A stretch of 64,000 bases of DNA from Mycobacterium bourgelatii (GTDB lineage: Bacteria; Actinomycetota; Actinomycetes; Mycobacteriales; Mycobacteriaceae). How positions within the stretch are numbered: the first letter of the stretch is position 1; each line of letters opens with the position of its first letter. Positions 42,489 to 50,238 of the stretch are shown one piece after another. The position numbers were made by a program, and so were the translations under genes. The notes beneath the pieces are model-generated. The model had not been told where the DNA came from. It ran no database searches and saw only the letters and a program-made list of their open reading frames with translations. Where the stretch lies: the NCBI RefSeq assembly GCF_010723575.1, contig NZ_BLKZ01000002.1, positions 868,001-932,000 on the forward strand, written 5' to 3'.

Positions 42489-44090
42489 TCACCGCACCGC
42501 ATTCATCAGCGCCGCCTTGATCTGGTGTTTCAGAATCTTTCCCGCGTCGTTCTTCGGCAATACATCCCAGATGACCACTTGTTCAGGAACTTTGAACCGC
42601 GCCACGCCCGCTGCCTCCAGGAAGGCACGCAAACTGGCCACGTCGGGCGCGGGCTCGGTGTCGGTGTTGGCCACGACCACCGCGCATGCCCGTTCTCCGG
42701 TGCGGTCATCGGGCACACCGACGATGGCGATCTCAGCGATCCCAGGATGGGCGGCCAACATGTCCTCGACTTCCTTGGGCGAGATGTTTTCGCCGTTGCG
42801 GATGATGATGTCTTTGGCTCGTCCGGTGACCACCAGGTATCCATCGTCAACCCAGCGCCCGAGGTCTCCGGTACGGAAATAGCCGTCGGAATCAAAAGAC
42901 TCGCTTTCGTCATCGCGGTGCTGGTAGCCGACAAGCATCTGCGGGCCCCGCACCCGGATCTCTCCGCCGACCACCTCGACTTCGGCTACCCCGATCCGAC
43001 CATCGGTGTCCGCGGCGTGGTCGGGATCATCCAGCGAACCGACGGTGGTTACCGGCACCTCGGTCGAACCGTACACGCGGCTGACGGCGGCGCGGTCGAA
43101 ATACGCTGTGGCCCGGCGGATCAACGACGGCGACACGGATGCACCACCGCAGATGAACAGCTTGAGGTCCGGCAGCTGGGTATCACCGCGTTGGGCGGCG
43201 GCCAGGAGCTGCTCCAAAAACGGTGTCGCCCCGGCCATATGGGTGCACCGGTGGTGCTGCATGAGCCGAACGGCCTCGTCGGCGTTCCAGCGATCCATGA
43301 GTACCGCGGTGGTGCCCAGCAGCAGCGGTGACTCGAACGCGTAGATGGATCCACCGATGTGCGCGATCGGCGAGGCAACCAGGAATACGTCACCGCCTTC
43401 GACCCGCCAATGCTCACGGATCTGGCGGATCAGCGCATGAATCGAGTTGTGGCTGTGCAGAACGCCTTTCGGTCGCCCCGTGGTGCCGGATGTGTAAAGA
43501 ATCATGCGAACGGCGTCGGGATTCAGGGTCGGCAGCGGCCGACCGGCCTCACTAACCAGCGACTCGAACGGAAGCTGGCCGGCACCGGCGTTGCCCCGCA
43601 CCACCACGACGTCCGGTGGTGACTCTAGCTGCGCTGCGACCCGGCCCAACATCGCGGTGTAGTCGTGCCCGCCGAAATCGGCAGGGACGAAGATCATCCG
43701 GCTGTCGGCATCTTCGAGGATGAACCGCAGTTCACGATCGCGCATGGACGGAAGGATCGGGTTGGCCACCATCCCGGCCAGCGTGGTGGCCAGATAGATG
43801 ACCGCGGCCTCGTGCCAGTTGGGCAGCATGAATGAGACCACGCTGCTCGGTGGAATCCGTTGGTGCATCGCGTGTGCCAGCGTCGTCGCACGCGCATACA
43901 GGTCCCGACAGGTCACCTGCTGATCACCGTCGACCAACGCCACCCGCTCGGGTGTCCGCTGCGCGGCCTCCCGCAGCGAATCGGCCAGCGTGGTTCGGAC
44001 CCACCAGCCCTGTGCATACGCTTGGGCAGCGCGGTCCTCGTCCCAGCGGACCCACCGACCGCCGATCTGCATTCGGCGTGCGCTAGCCAC
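42489..44090 (-). CDS. Acyl-CoA ligase of the catabolic island
   Basis: A protein of 533 residues of the adenylate-forming family, closest in pattern to cyclohexanecarboxylate/medium-chain CoA ligases: MILYTSGTTGRPKGVLHSHN, VYGSTEVPVTT, FRTGDLGRWVDDGYLVVTGR, DIIIRNGENISPKEVE and KNDAGKILKHQ. GTG 44090 overlaps the GntR stop by 8 nt. It would activate the ring-opened carboxylic acid of the pathway as its CoA thioester before beta-oxidation-like steps. This is inferred from the neighbouring oxygenases and CoA-transferase. Confidence 0.9.
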   Translation of the reverse strand: MASARRMQIGGRWVRWDEDRAAQAYAQGWWVRTTLADSLREAAQRTPERVALVDGDQQVTCRDLYARATTLAHAMHQRIPPSSVVSFMLPNWHEAAVIYLATTLAGMVANPILPSMRDRELRFILEDADSRMIFVPADFGGHDYTAMLGRVAAQLESPPDVVVVRGNAGAGQLPFESLVSEAGRPLPTLNPDAVRMILYTSGTTGRPKGVLHSHNSIHALIRQIREHWRVEGGDVFLVASPIAHIGGSIYAFESPLLLGTTAVLMDRWNADEAVRLMQHHRCTHMAGATPFLEQLLAAAQRGDTQLPDLKLFICGGASVSPSLIRRATAYFDRAAVSRVYGSTEVPVTTVGSLDDPDHAADTDGRIGVAEVEVVGGEIRVRGPQMLVGYQHRDDESESFDSDGYFRTGDLGRWVDDGYLVVTGRAKDIIIRNGENISPKEVEDMLAAHPGIAEIAIVGVPDDRTGERACAVVVANTDTEPAPDVASLRAFLEAAGVARFKVPEQVVIWDVLPKNDAGKILKHQIKAALMNAVR

Positions 44091-44832
44091 GTACCCGTCG
44101 CATCGTCATGGAATGCCGGAACCTGGCTGCGGGGTGGGTGTTGAGCGTCACCTGGGCGACCTGCCCGTCCGACGTCGAATAGGTGCGCAGCACCTCCAGA
44201 GCGGGTGCCCCGGCCTCGGCCTTGAGGCCCCGTGCCAGCTCTGGCGAGATGAGTACAGCGGCGATTTCCTGATGAACCTCAACAATACTCAGTCCGAACA
44301 GGTCCTCGATCAGTGGGAAGATGGGGCCTTCGTGCCGCTGCAGCAATCGCCCGACCGCCGCGAACGCACGGTTGATGTAGTACTCGGTGCGGCACAGCGC
44401 AGCCGCGGACGGAGCCGCGTCGTCTGCTTGCCGGTATCCACGAACGGACAGCCACTGTTCGCCAACGGCCAGGTCGGTACTGGCCGCCACGTCGTCGTCG
44501 ATGGTGACCATGGCGATGGAGTCGATCGCGAACCGTGTGCCGGTGGCGAAGGCCAGTAGGTCGTTGATCGACATCACGTGCTGCACATACGAATCCGACG
44601 AGGGTCGCGGCACCACCAGTGTCCCGGTGCGTGGCCGCGAGGACACCAGGTTGTCTTCCCGTAGCCGCCGCAACGCCTCACGAATGGTGTAGCGGCTGAC
44701 GGCAAATCGTTCGCACAGTTCGTGTTCGGTAGGCAGCTGCGACCCGACGGGATACACGCCGTCAACGATCTCCTTGCGCAAGGTGCGCGCCACCTGGAGA
44801 TAGCGGTGGTCGACGACTTTGGATTCGGGCAT
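44083..44832 (-). CDS. GntR-family (HutC/UTRA) regulator of the catabolic island
   Basis: A protein of 249 residues. N-terminal winged helix (QLPTEHELCERFAVSRYTIR, EALRRLREDNLVSSRPRTGT), then a UTRA ligand domain ending in FRHSMTMRR. It lies between the propeller gene (12-bp gap) and the CoA ligase (8-nt overlap), so it is transcribed with its probable targets. UTRA domains bind small carboxylates or sugars, so the inducer is probably the pathway substrate or intermediate. The palindrome TTGTCCGGACAA in the divergent promoter region is the best candidate operator. Confidence 0.9.
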   Translation of the reverse strand: MPESKVVDHRYLQVARTLRKEIVDGVYPVGSQLPTEHELCERFAVSRYTIREALRRLREDNLVSSRPRTGTLVVPRPSSDSYVQHVMSINDLLAFATGTRFAIDSIAMVTIDDDVAASTDLAVGEQWLSVRGYRQADDAAPSAAALCRTEYYINRAFAAVGRLLQRHEGPIFPLIEDLFGLSIVEVHQEIAAVLISPELARGLKAEAGAPALEVLRTYSTSDGQVAQVTLNTHPAARFRHSMTMRRVRG

Positions 44833-44844
44833 CGGCGTCGCCCT

Positions 44845-46647
44845 TCACGAACCTCGGCGCAGTGCCAGCACGCTGCCGTCGCCGTCCGCCGAGACATACA
44901 GGGTGCCGTCGGGTCCGGCGGCGATGCCCGCGAACGGTCCCTGCGGCCCGGAGAACGGGGGCATGCCGCGCAACGGCTTCGGAGTCACGCCGGGCGGGGC
45001 GCCCACCGGAAGATCGGCGGCGATCGTATGCCGGGTGCCGTCGGCCAACTCGACCGCAACGACCTCTTTGGCGCCGGCGTCGACCACGTAGAGCGTGTTG
45101 TCGAGGACGAGAATCCCTTGCGGCCGTTGCAGTCCCTCCACGACGGTGCCCGTGCCGTCCAATTTGACCACCCGCCCGCCGCCGGACTCCGAGACCAGGC
45201 AGGCGCCGTCGGGGGCGATCGCCACGCCGACCGGTTCGTTCAGGCCCGAGGCCACCACATTCGCTTGACCCTGCGCGATCGACAACACCCGGCCGGTCCC
45301 GAGTTCGGCGACCAGCACGGCGCCCGACGGCGCGACGGCTATTCCGTACAGTTGATCGAAACCTGTTGCCAAGAAATCGCTTTCGTTGGCTTGGGGCCGG
45401 TAGCGCGCCACCTCGCCGTTCGACGTGGTGACGATGAATTCGCCAGGGCCGGTGGCCGCGACGCCACGCAGGAAACCCGGATACCCAGGGCTGAACAACA
45501 TTCCGGCGGTCCGCAGCGTGCCGCGCTCGCGATCGTCGGATCTGATCGTCGACGACCCGCTTCGCCCGGCTTCGCCGCGCTCGCGATCGTCGGATCTGAT
45601 CGTCGACGACCCGCTTCGCCCGGCTTCGCCGCGCTCGCGATCGTCGGATCTGATCGTCGACGACCCGCTTCGCCCGGCTTCGCCGCGCTCGCGATCGTCG
45701 GATCTGATCGTCGACGACCCGCTTCGCCCGGCTTCGCCGCGCTCGCGATCGTCGAGCGCGTAGAAGTACGTGCCGTCGGCAATATAGAGAAGCCCGTCCG
45801 CTCCGACGGCAAGATCCAGTGGCCAGTTCAACCCACCGGCCAGCACGGTCTGCGACTCACCGTCGCCGAGGATCTCGGTGATCTCGCCGGTGAAGTTCGA
45901 GACGAACAGCCGCCCGCCGACGAAGGTCAAGTTGTCCAGACCCGGATTCAGGTTGGCCAGTACGGTCCGGTCACCATTGCGCGGATCGATGCGCAGCACC
46001 TGCCCGCTATGCACCTGGGTCGAGACGAGGTAGCCCTCGGCGTCGAACTTCACCGCGTCGGGCACCCCCAGATCACCCGCGACCCGTTGGGGTTCGCCCC
46101 CTTCGAGGTCGATGCGCCAGATCTCGTTGGCGCCCATGACCGGGAAATACAACAGACCGTCCGGCCCGACTTCCATCGCGTTCGGCGAGGGGACATTCTC
46201 CAGCAGCACGCGGGGCGGACCGCCATTTAGGTCGAGTTCCAACAGCCGCCCGCCCTCGCGGCACTCGCCGATGAACAACCGGCCCTGGTGGACGGTGATG
46301 CCGTTGGCGCTCGGGACGTCGGCACGAAGTACCCGGGTGCGCCCGGCGGGATCCCGCACGCTGACCCGCCCGTCCATGACTTCGGTCGCGTACAGGTTGC
46401 CGGCGGGGTCGAAGGCCACATCGTCGGGAGCGATGATGTCACTGCCCTTGGCGCTGATCGTGTCCAACTTGCCGGTCGCCACGTCGAGCGCGCTGATCTG
46501 GCTGCCGGTCACCTGGGCGATGTAGACGCGGCCGTCGGGACCCGTGCGCAGACCGTTGGCGCCGAACAGCCGACTGGGCGGGGTGAGCCGGGTCAGGGTC
46601 CAGCCCTCGGCAAGGCGTGGTGACGTTGCGACGGGGTAGCGGGCCAT
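44845..46647 (-). CDS. SMP-30/NHL-type beta-propeller, putative lactonase
   Basis: A protein of 600 residues with about ten repeats of the propeller blade pattern (NGLRTGPDGRVYIAQ, PDDVAFDPAGNLYATE, DGLLYFPVMG, GVAIAPDGACLVSE). It resembles SMP-30/gluconolactonase and Vgb-like proteins, some of which hydrolyse lactones with a divalent metal. Beside a Baeyer-Villiger monooxygenase a lactonase role is attractive but unproven. ATG 46647 is chosen from the MARYPVATSPRLAEGW start. The longer frame runs into the divergent gene. Odd feature: a fourfold 18-residue insertion (GEAGRSGSSTIRSDDRER) in mid-protein, made by a 54-bp tandem repeat. Confidence 0.85.
   Translation of the reverse strand: MARYPVATSPRLAEGWTLTRLTPPSRLFGANGLRTGPDGRVYIAQVTGSQISALDVATGKLDTISAKGSDIIAPDDVAFDPAGNLYATEVMDGRVSVRDPAGRTRVLRADVPSANGITVHQGRLFIGECREGGRLLELDLNGGPPRVLLENVPSPNAMEVGPDGLLYFPVMGANEIWRIDLEGGEPQRVAGDLGVPDAVKFDAEGYLVSTQVHSGQVLRIDPRNGDRTVLANLNPGLDNLTFVGGRLFVSNFTGEITEILGDGESQTVLAGGLNWPLDLAVGADGLLYIADGTYFYALDDRERGEAGRSGSSTIRSDDRERGEAGRSGSSTIRSDDRERGEAGRSGSSTIRSDDRERGEAGRSGSSTIRSDDRERGTLRTAGMLFSPGYPGFLRGVAATGPGEFIVTTSNGEVARYRPQANESDFLATGFDQLYGIAVAPSGAVLVAELGTGRVLSIAQGQANVVASGLNEPVGVAIAPDGACLVSESGGGRVVKLDGTGTVVEGLQRPQGILVLDNTLYVVDAGAKEVVAVELADGTRHTIAADLPVGAPPGVTPKPLRGMPPFSGPQGPFAGIAAGPDGTLYVSADGDGSVLALRRGS
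45521..45754. repeat. In-frame 54-bp tandem repeat (VNTR), 4.3 copies
   Basis: Four identical 54-bp units (45521-45574, 45575-45628, 45629-45682, 45683-45736) and an 18-bp partial fifth lie inside the propeller gene. Since 54 is a multiple of 3, copy changes keep the frame and add or remove 18 residues. The unit includes GATCGTCGGATCTGATCGTC. Perfect identity suggests recent expansion. Confidence 0.95.
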
Positions 46648-46674
46648 CACCGGTGGGACGTTACAACCGATCCG

Positions 46675-46686
46675 TGGTCCAGACAA
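46675..46686. promoter_or_regulatory. Degenerate second GntR-type site
   Basis: TGGTCCAGACAA matches the palindrome at 46771 at 10 of 12 positions and lies 28 nt upstream of the propeller gene start, on the other side of the same divergent region. Confidence 0.4.
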
Positions 46687-46770
46687 TACTGAACAGCCGA
46701 AACCGCTTCGGCCTTGACGTGCTGGCCTGGGTCGGAGAATCATGCTCTCTAATGAGTGCACGTCATTATC

Positions 46771-46782
46771 TTGTCCGGACAA
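46771..46782. promoter_or_regulatory. Perfect palindrome, candidate GntR operator
   Basis: TTGTCCGGACAA is a perfect 12-bp palindrome, 4 nt before the likely ATG of the plus-strand operon and just after a possible -10 (CATTAT). It has the TNGTN..NACNA form known for GntR regulators. Binding here would cover the transcription start. Confidence 0.55.
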
Positions 46783-46786
46783 ATCG

Positions 46787-47680
46787 ATGTCGTTAGATCC
46801 GTTCCGGTTGGACGGACGCATCGTCGTGGTCGCGGGCGCGGGCGGCGGCGGCATCGGCACCACCGTGACCCGCCTAGTTGCGCAGGCAGGGGCGACGGTG
46901 GTCGCGGTGAGTCGTGGCCAGGACAATCTCGACCGCCATGTCGGCCCGCTGGTGGACGAGGGGTTGGCGGTGATTCCCGTTGCCGCAGACGCCTCCACCG
47001 ATGAAGGTGTAAGCGCCACGATGGCGGCGGTGCGGCGAGCAGAAGGGGAGTTGCACGGGCTGGTCAATGTGGCCGGGGGTGCGGACCCGTCAACCTGGAT
47101 GCCGTCGACGCGAGTGACGCGCAGCGATTGGCGGGACCTGTTCACTCGGAACCTCGAAACGATGTTCTTCATGAGCCAGGCCGTTGCTGCGGAATTGAAG
47201 AGCCAACGGCGCCCGGGCTCGATCGTCTCGATCTCCTCGATCAGCGGCATGAACACGGCGCCCTTCCACATCGCCTATGGCACCGCCAAAGCCGCGATCG
47301 TCGCGGTGACCCGCACGATGGCGCTGGAACTGGCGTGCGACGAGGACGGCACCAGCATTCGGGTGAACGCCGTCGCGCCCGGCGTCACCGAGACGCCCGC
47401 GTCACGCACCTATACCGACCACGATCCCGCGCGTGACCGCAAGGCAATCGCGATGGGACGGCGGGGACGTCCCGAGGAGGTTGCCGGCGCCATCCTCTTC
47501 CTGCTCTCGGACCTGTCCACCTACATCACCGGACAGACGCTGTTGGTCGACGGCGGCCTGAACCTCAAATGGGGGCACCTAGGTGCCGACAACACCTCGC
47601 TGTTCCTGAAGGACGAATCGTTTCGCGCCGCGATCAAGCGCTGGGGACGAGATGTGGACGAGAAAGGAGGAGGGACGTGA
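46787..47680 (+). CDS. SDR-family dehydrogenase, first gene of the oxygenase operon
   Basis: A protein of 297 residues. The nucleotide loop is AGAGGGGIG, the Asn-Ala-Gly position reads NVAG, and the active site is YGTAK, with GQTLLVDGG near the end and a C-terminal extension of about 35 residues. ATG 46787 is preferred because the SDR core begins there, probably with a very short leader. ATG 46742 (GGAG 4 nt upstream) is an alternative that would place the operator inside the gene. The stop overlaps the Rieske gene start (GTGA). It probably oxidises the alcohol made by the Rieske enzyme. Confidence 0.87.
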   Translation: MSLDPFRLDGRIVVVAGAGGGGIGTTVTRLVAQAGATVVAVSRGQDNLDRHVGPLVDEGLAVIPVAADASTDEGVSATMAAVRRAEGELHGLVNVAGGADPSTWMPSTRVTRSDWRDLFTRNLETMFFMSQAVAAELKSQRRPGSIVSISSISGMNTAPFHIAYGTAKAAIVAVTRTMALELACDEDGTSIRVNAVAPGVTETPASRTYTDHDPARDRKAIAMGRRGRPEEVAGAILFLLSDLSTYITGQTLLVDGGLNLKWGHLGADNTSLFLKDESFRAAIKRWGRDVDEKGGGT

Positions 47681-49044
47681 CCGACACCAAGGGGGAGCTG
47701 TCCGGGCCTGTCTCAATCGGCGTTGAGGCCTACATCTCCGAGGACTACCTGCGCGCCGAACGCGACAAATTGTGGCGCAAGGTGTGGCAACAGGTTGGAC
47801 GAGTCGAAGACCTGCCCAAGGTGGGCAGCTTTCTCACCTACGAAATCTTGGACGACTCGATCCTGGTGGTACGAACCGGGGAGAACACTTTCAAGGCCCA
47901 CCACAACGTCTGCGTGCACCGCGGCCGCCGGCTGGTGGATACCCCGCCGGGCGCCAGAAGTGCTTGCGGACACAAGAAGTCGTTCGTATGTGGGTTTCAC
48001 GGCTGGACCTACGACCAGGACGGCAACTGCATCCACATTCCCGAGAAGCAGGATTGGCAGGGCGCGCTGACGCCTGACAACACCCGTCTGGCGTCGGTCC
48101 ACGTCGACACCTGGGGCGGTTGGATCTGGATCAACATGGACCCCGACGCCGAGCCGCTGCGGGACTACCTCGAGCCCGCGGCCACCATGCTCGATCCGTT
48201 CCAACTGCAGAACATGCGCTGCAAATGGCGGAAATGGCTGCATTTCCAGTGCAACTGGAAGGTAGCCATGGAGGCATTCAACGAGACCTACCATGTGGCC
48301 ACGACGCATCCGCAGTTCAACAAGTTCGGCAATTTCCGCGGCTGGGCCGCCGCGCAGGGTAAGCACAGCAACATCGGCTACGACGCGCCAGAAGAACTGT
48401 CGGAGACCAAATCGAAGATCCGGCTCGGCACCGGCGCGGACCCCCGCGTCTCAACCGCTGAAATGCAGCTCTACACACTGGAAGAAACCAACGCCACCAC
48501 CACCAAGACGCTGGTGGACGCGGCGCAACGACTGGTCGACGAGCTACCCGCAGACGCGCCCGCGGACCAGGTGCTCAGCCACTGGCTCAACTCGGCGCGA
48601 CGCGACGATGCCGCCCGGGGAGTGATCTGGCCGACCATTGATCCCGAACACCTGGCCAAGAGCGGCACGGCCTGGCAGATCTTTCCGAACTTCCAGATCG
48701 GCCAAGGCCTGACGACCGCCCTGTGCTACAGCGCTCGCCCGCACGGCTACGACCCCGATCAGTGCATCTTCGAAGCCGCCTGCTACGAGCTCTACCCGAA
48801 AGGCGAAGAGCCGGAGACCGAATGGGTGTACGCGCCGCCGGATGACCCGAGTTGGCGCACCGTGCTGCCGCAGGACTTCTCCAACATGGCCGCGGTTCAG
48901 CAAGGCATGAAGTCGTTGGGTTTCCGAGGTCCCAGGCCCAACCCCTACATGGAACGCAGCACCGCCAATCTGCACCGAAACCTGGCCAAATACATGGGCA
49001 CCGGGGCACCGACCGAGCTGACCCGTCACCAGAAAGAGAGCTGA
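47677..49044 (+). CDS. Rieske non-heme iron oxygenase, large subunit
   Basis: A protein of 455 residues. The Rieske [2Fe-2S] ligands are C79-x-H81 and C105-x2-H108 (CVHRGRRL and FVCGFHGWTYD). The mononuclear iron site is ETYHVATTHPQ (H206, H211), with an Asp expected further on. It is an alpha-subunit type ring-hydroxylating or monooxygenase enzyme of the phenylpropionate/KshA-like broad class. No small subunit, ferredoxin or reductase gene is in the operon, so electrons must come from elsewhere. GTG 47677 with AGGAGGAGGG upstream overlaps the SDR stop. Substrate unknown, likely alicyclic or terpenoid. Confidence 0.92.
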   Translation: MTDTKGELSGPVSIGVEAYISEDYLRAERDKLWRKVWQQVGRVEDLPKVGSFLTYEILDDSILVVRTGENTFKAHHNVCVHRGRRLVDTPPGARSACGHKKSFVCGFHGWTYDQDGNCIHIPEKQDWQGALTPDNTRLASVHVDTWGGWIWINMDPDAEPLRDYLEPAATMLDPFQLQNMRCKWRKWLHFQCNWKVAMEAFNETYHVATTHPQFNKFGNFRGWAAAQGKHSNIGYDAPEELSETKSKIRLGTGADPRVSTAEMQLYTLEETNATTTKTLVDAAQRLVDELPADAPADQVLSHWLNSARRDDAARGVIWPTIDPEHLAKSGTAWQIFPNFQIGQGLTTALCYSARPHGYDPDQCIFEAACYELYPKGEEPETEWVYAPPDDPSWRTVLPQDFSNMAAVQQGMKSLGFRGPRPNPYMERSTANLHRNLAKYMGTGAPTELTRHQKES

Positions 49045-49047
49045 GCA

Positions 49048-50238
49048 ATGAAAGTCAATCTCGGATTCGGCGCGCACAATTCCCGCGACTGGGACCGCGT
49101 TCTCGCCGAAGATTTCACTAGCCCGCCGGTGACTCCCGACTGGGAATGCGTGCAGGGCACCCTCGCGCTCGCAGACCTGGCCGAGCCGCTGGGGTTCGAC
49201 GGGATCTGGATGCCCGAGCACTGCGGAACCCCATATGGCATGACCCCTAACCCGATTCAGGCGTTGAGCTACTTCGCGGGGCGCACCGAACGGGTGAGTC
49301 TCGGCACATTCGTCGCCGTCGCGCCCTGGTGGCACCCCATCCGGTTGGCGCACCAGATCGCCTACCTCGACATCATCTCCAACGGGCGTTACGACACCAT
49401 CGGGATCGGGCGCGGGGTGTCGAAGGGCGAATTCGACGCCGTCGGCGTCCCCCGGGAGGAAAGTCGGCAGCGCTTCAACGAAACGCTGGACATTCTTCAA
49501 CTGGCCTTCTCGGGCGAGCGGTTCGCCTACGAGGGCGAGATCTTCAAGGTGCCGGAGATGTCGCTGCGGCCCGAACCGAAGAGTCCAGACCTGTTCTCCC
49601 GCATCTACTCTTCGTCATCGACCGCGGAGTCGCTGGAGATCCTCGCCCGCCGCGGCATGGTGCCGCTGTTCGTGGGCAACAAGCCGATTGAGGATGCCGG
49701 CCGGGAGGTGCAGAAGGTCAACACCTTCCGCCAAGAAGAGGGCCTGCCGCCGTGCCAACCCAAGAACGTGATGTTCATGTACTGCACGGCCAACCCCGAC
49801 GATGCGGCCAAGTCCGAGGAATGGATCTGGACGGCCAACCGGGATGTCACCGTGCACTACGGATTCGCCGACGCGTCAAACTTCCGGGGTGTCAAGGGAT
49901 ATGAGGCCTACGCGGCGCGGGAGGCCACGGCGACGGCGGTGCTGGCGTCCTCGGTCACCGGCCCGCAGGACGGACCGGCAAAAGGCCCCTCAAAGACACC
50001 CGGCTACCACGCCTCCAACCTGCTGATCGGCACACCGGAGGAGATCTTCAATCGAATCAAAGCGGCGCAGGAGGCCTGCTCGTTCTGCGAGCTGACCATC
50101 GTCCCGCAGTTCGGCACCATGCCGTACGACGAGGCGACGGCCAGTACAAAGCTGTTCGCCAAGGAGGTCCTGCCCGCCGTCCAGGAGATGGCCGCGCCGC
50201 TACACCGCGCCGCACTACCGGAGAACGCACTGACATGA
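49048..50238 (+). CDS. LLM-class flavin-dependent monooxygenase
   Basis: A protein of 396 residues with the luciferase-like TIM barrel: DLAEPLGFDGIWMPEHCGTP, SLGTFVAVAPWWHPIRLAHQ, YDTIGIGRGVSKGEFDAVGV and a C-terminal TIVPQFGTMPYDEA. Bacterial relatives use FMNH2 or F420 and include type II Baeyer-Villiger and desaturating enzymes. ATG 49048 follows the Rieske stop by 3 bp and its own stop overlaps the BVMO start (ATGA). Two successive flavin monooxygenases suggest two ring-oxidation steps, or that this enzyme handles an alternate substrate. Confidence 0.9.
   Translation: MKVNLGFGAHNSRDWDRVLAEDFTSPPVTPDWECVQGTLALADLAEPLGFDGIWMPEHCGTPYGMTPNPIQALSYFAGRTERVSLGTFVAVAPWWHPIRLAHQIAYLDIISNGRYDTIGIGRGVSKGEFDAVGVPREESRQRFNETLDILQLAFSGERFAYEGEIFKVPEMSLRPEPKSPDLFSRIYSSSSTAESLEILARRGMVPLFVGNKPIEDAGREVQKVNTFRQEEGLPPCQPKNVMFMYCTANPDDAAKSEEWIWTANRDVTVHYGFADASNFRGVKGYEAYAAREATATAVLASSVTGPQDGPAKGPSKTPGYHASNLLIGTPEEIFNRIKAAQEACSFCELTIVPQFGTMPYDEATASTKLFAKEVLPAVQEMAAPLHRAALPENALT

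Noticed and set aside
46648..47271. Upstream extension of the propeller gene to 47271
   Set aside because: It would lie antisense to the SDR gene and cross the divergent operator region. ATG 46647 begins the recognisable protein.
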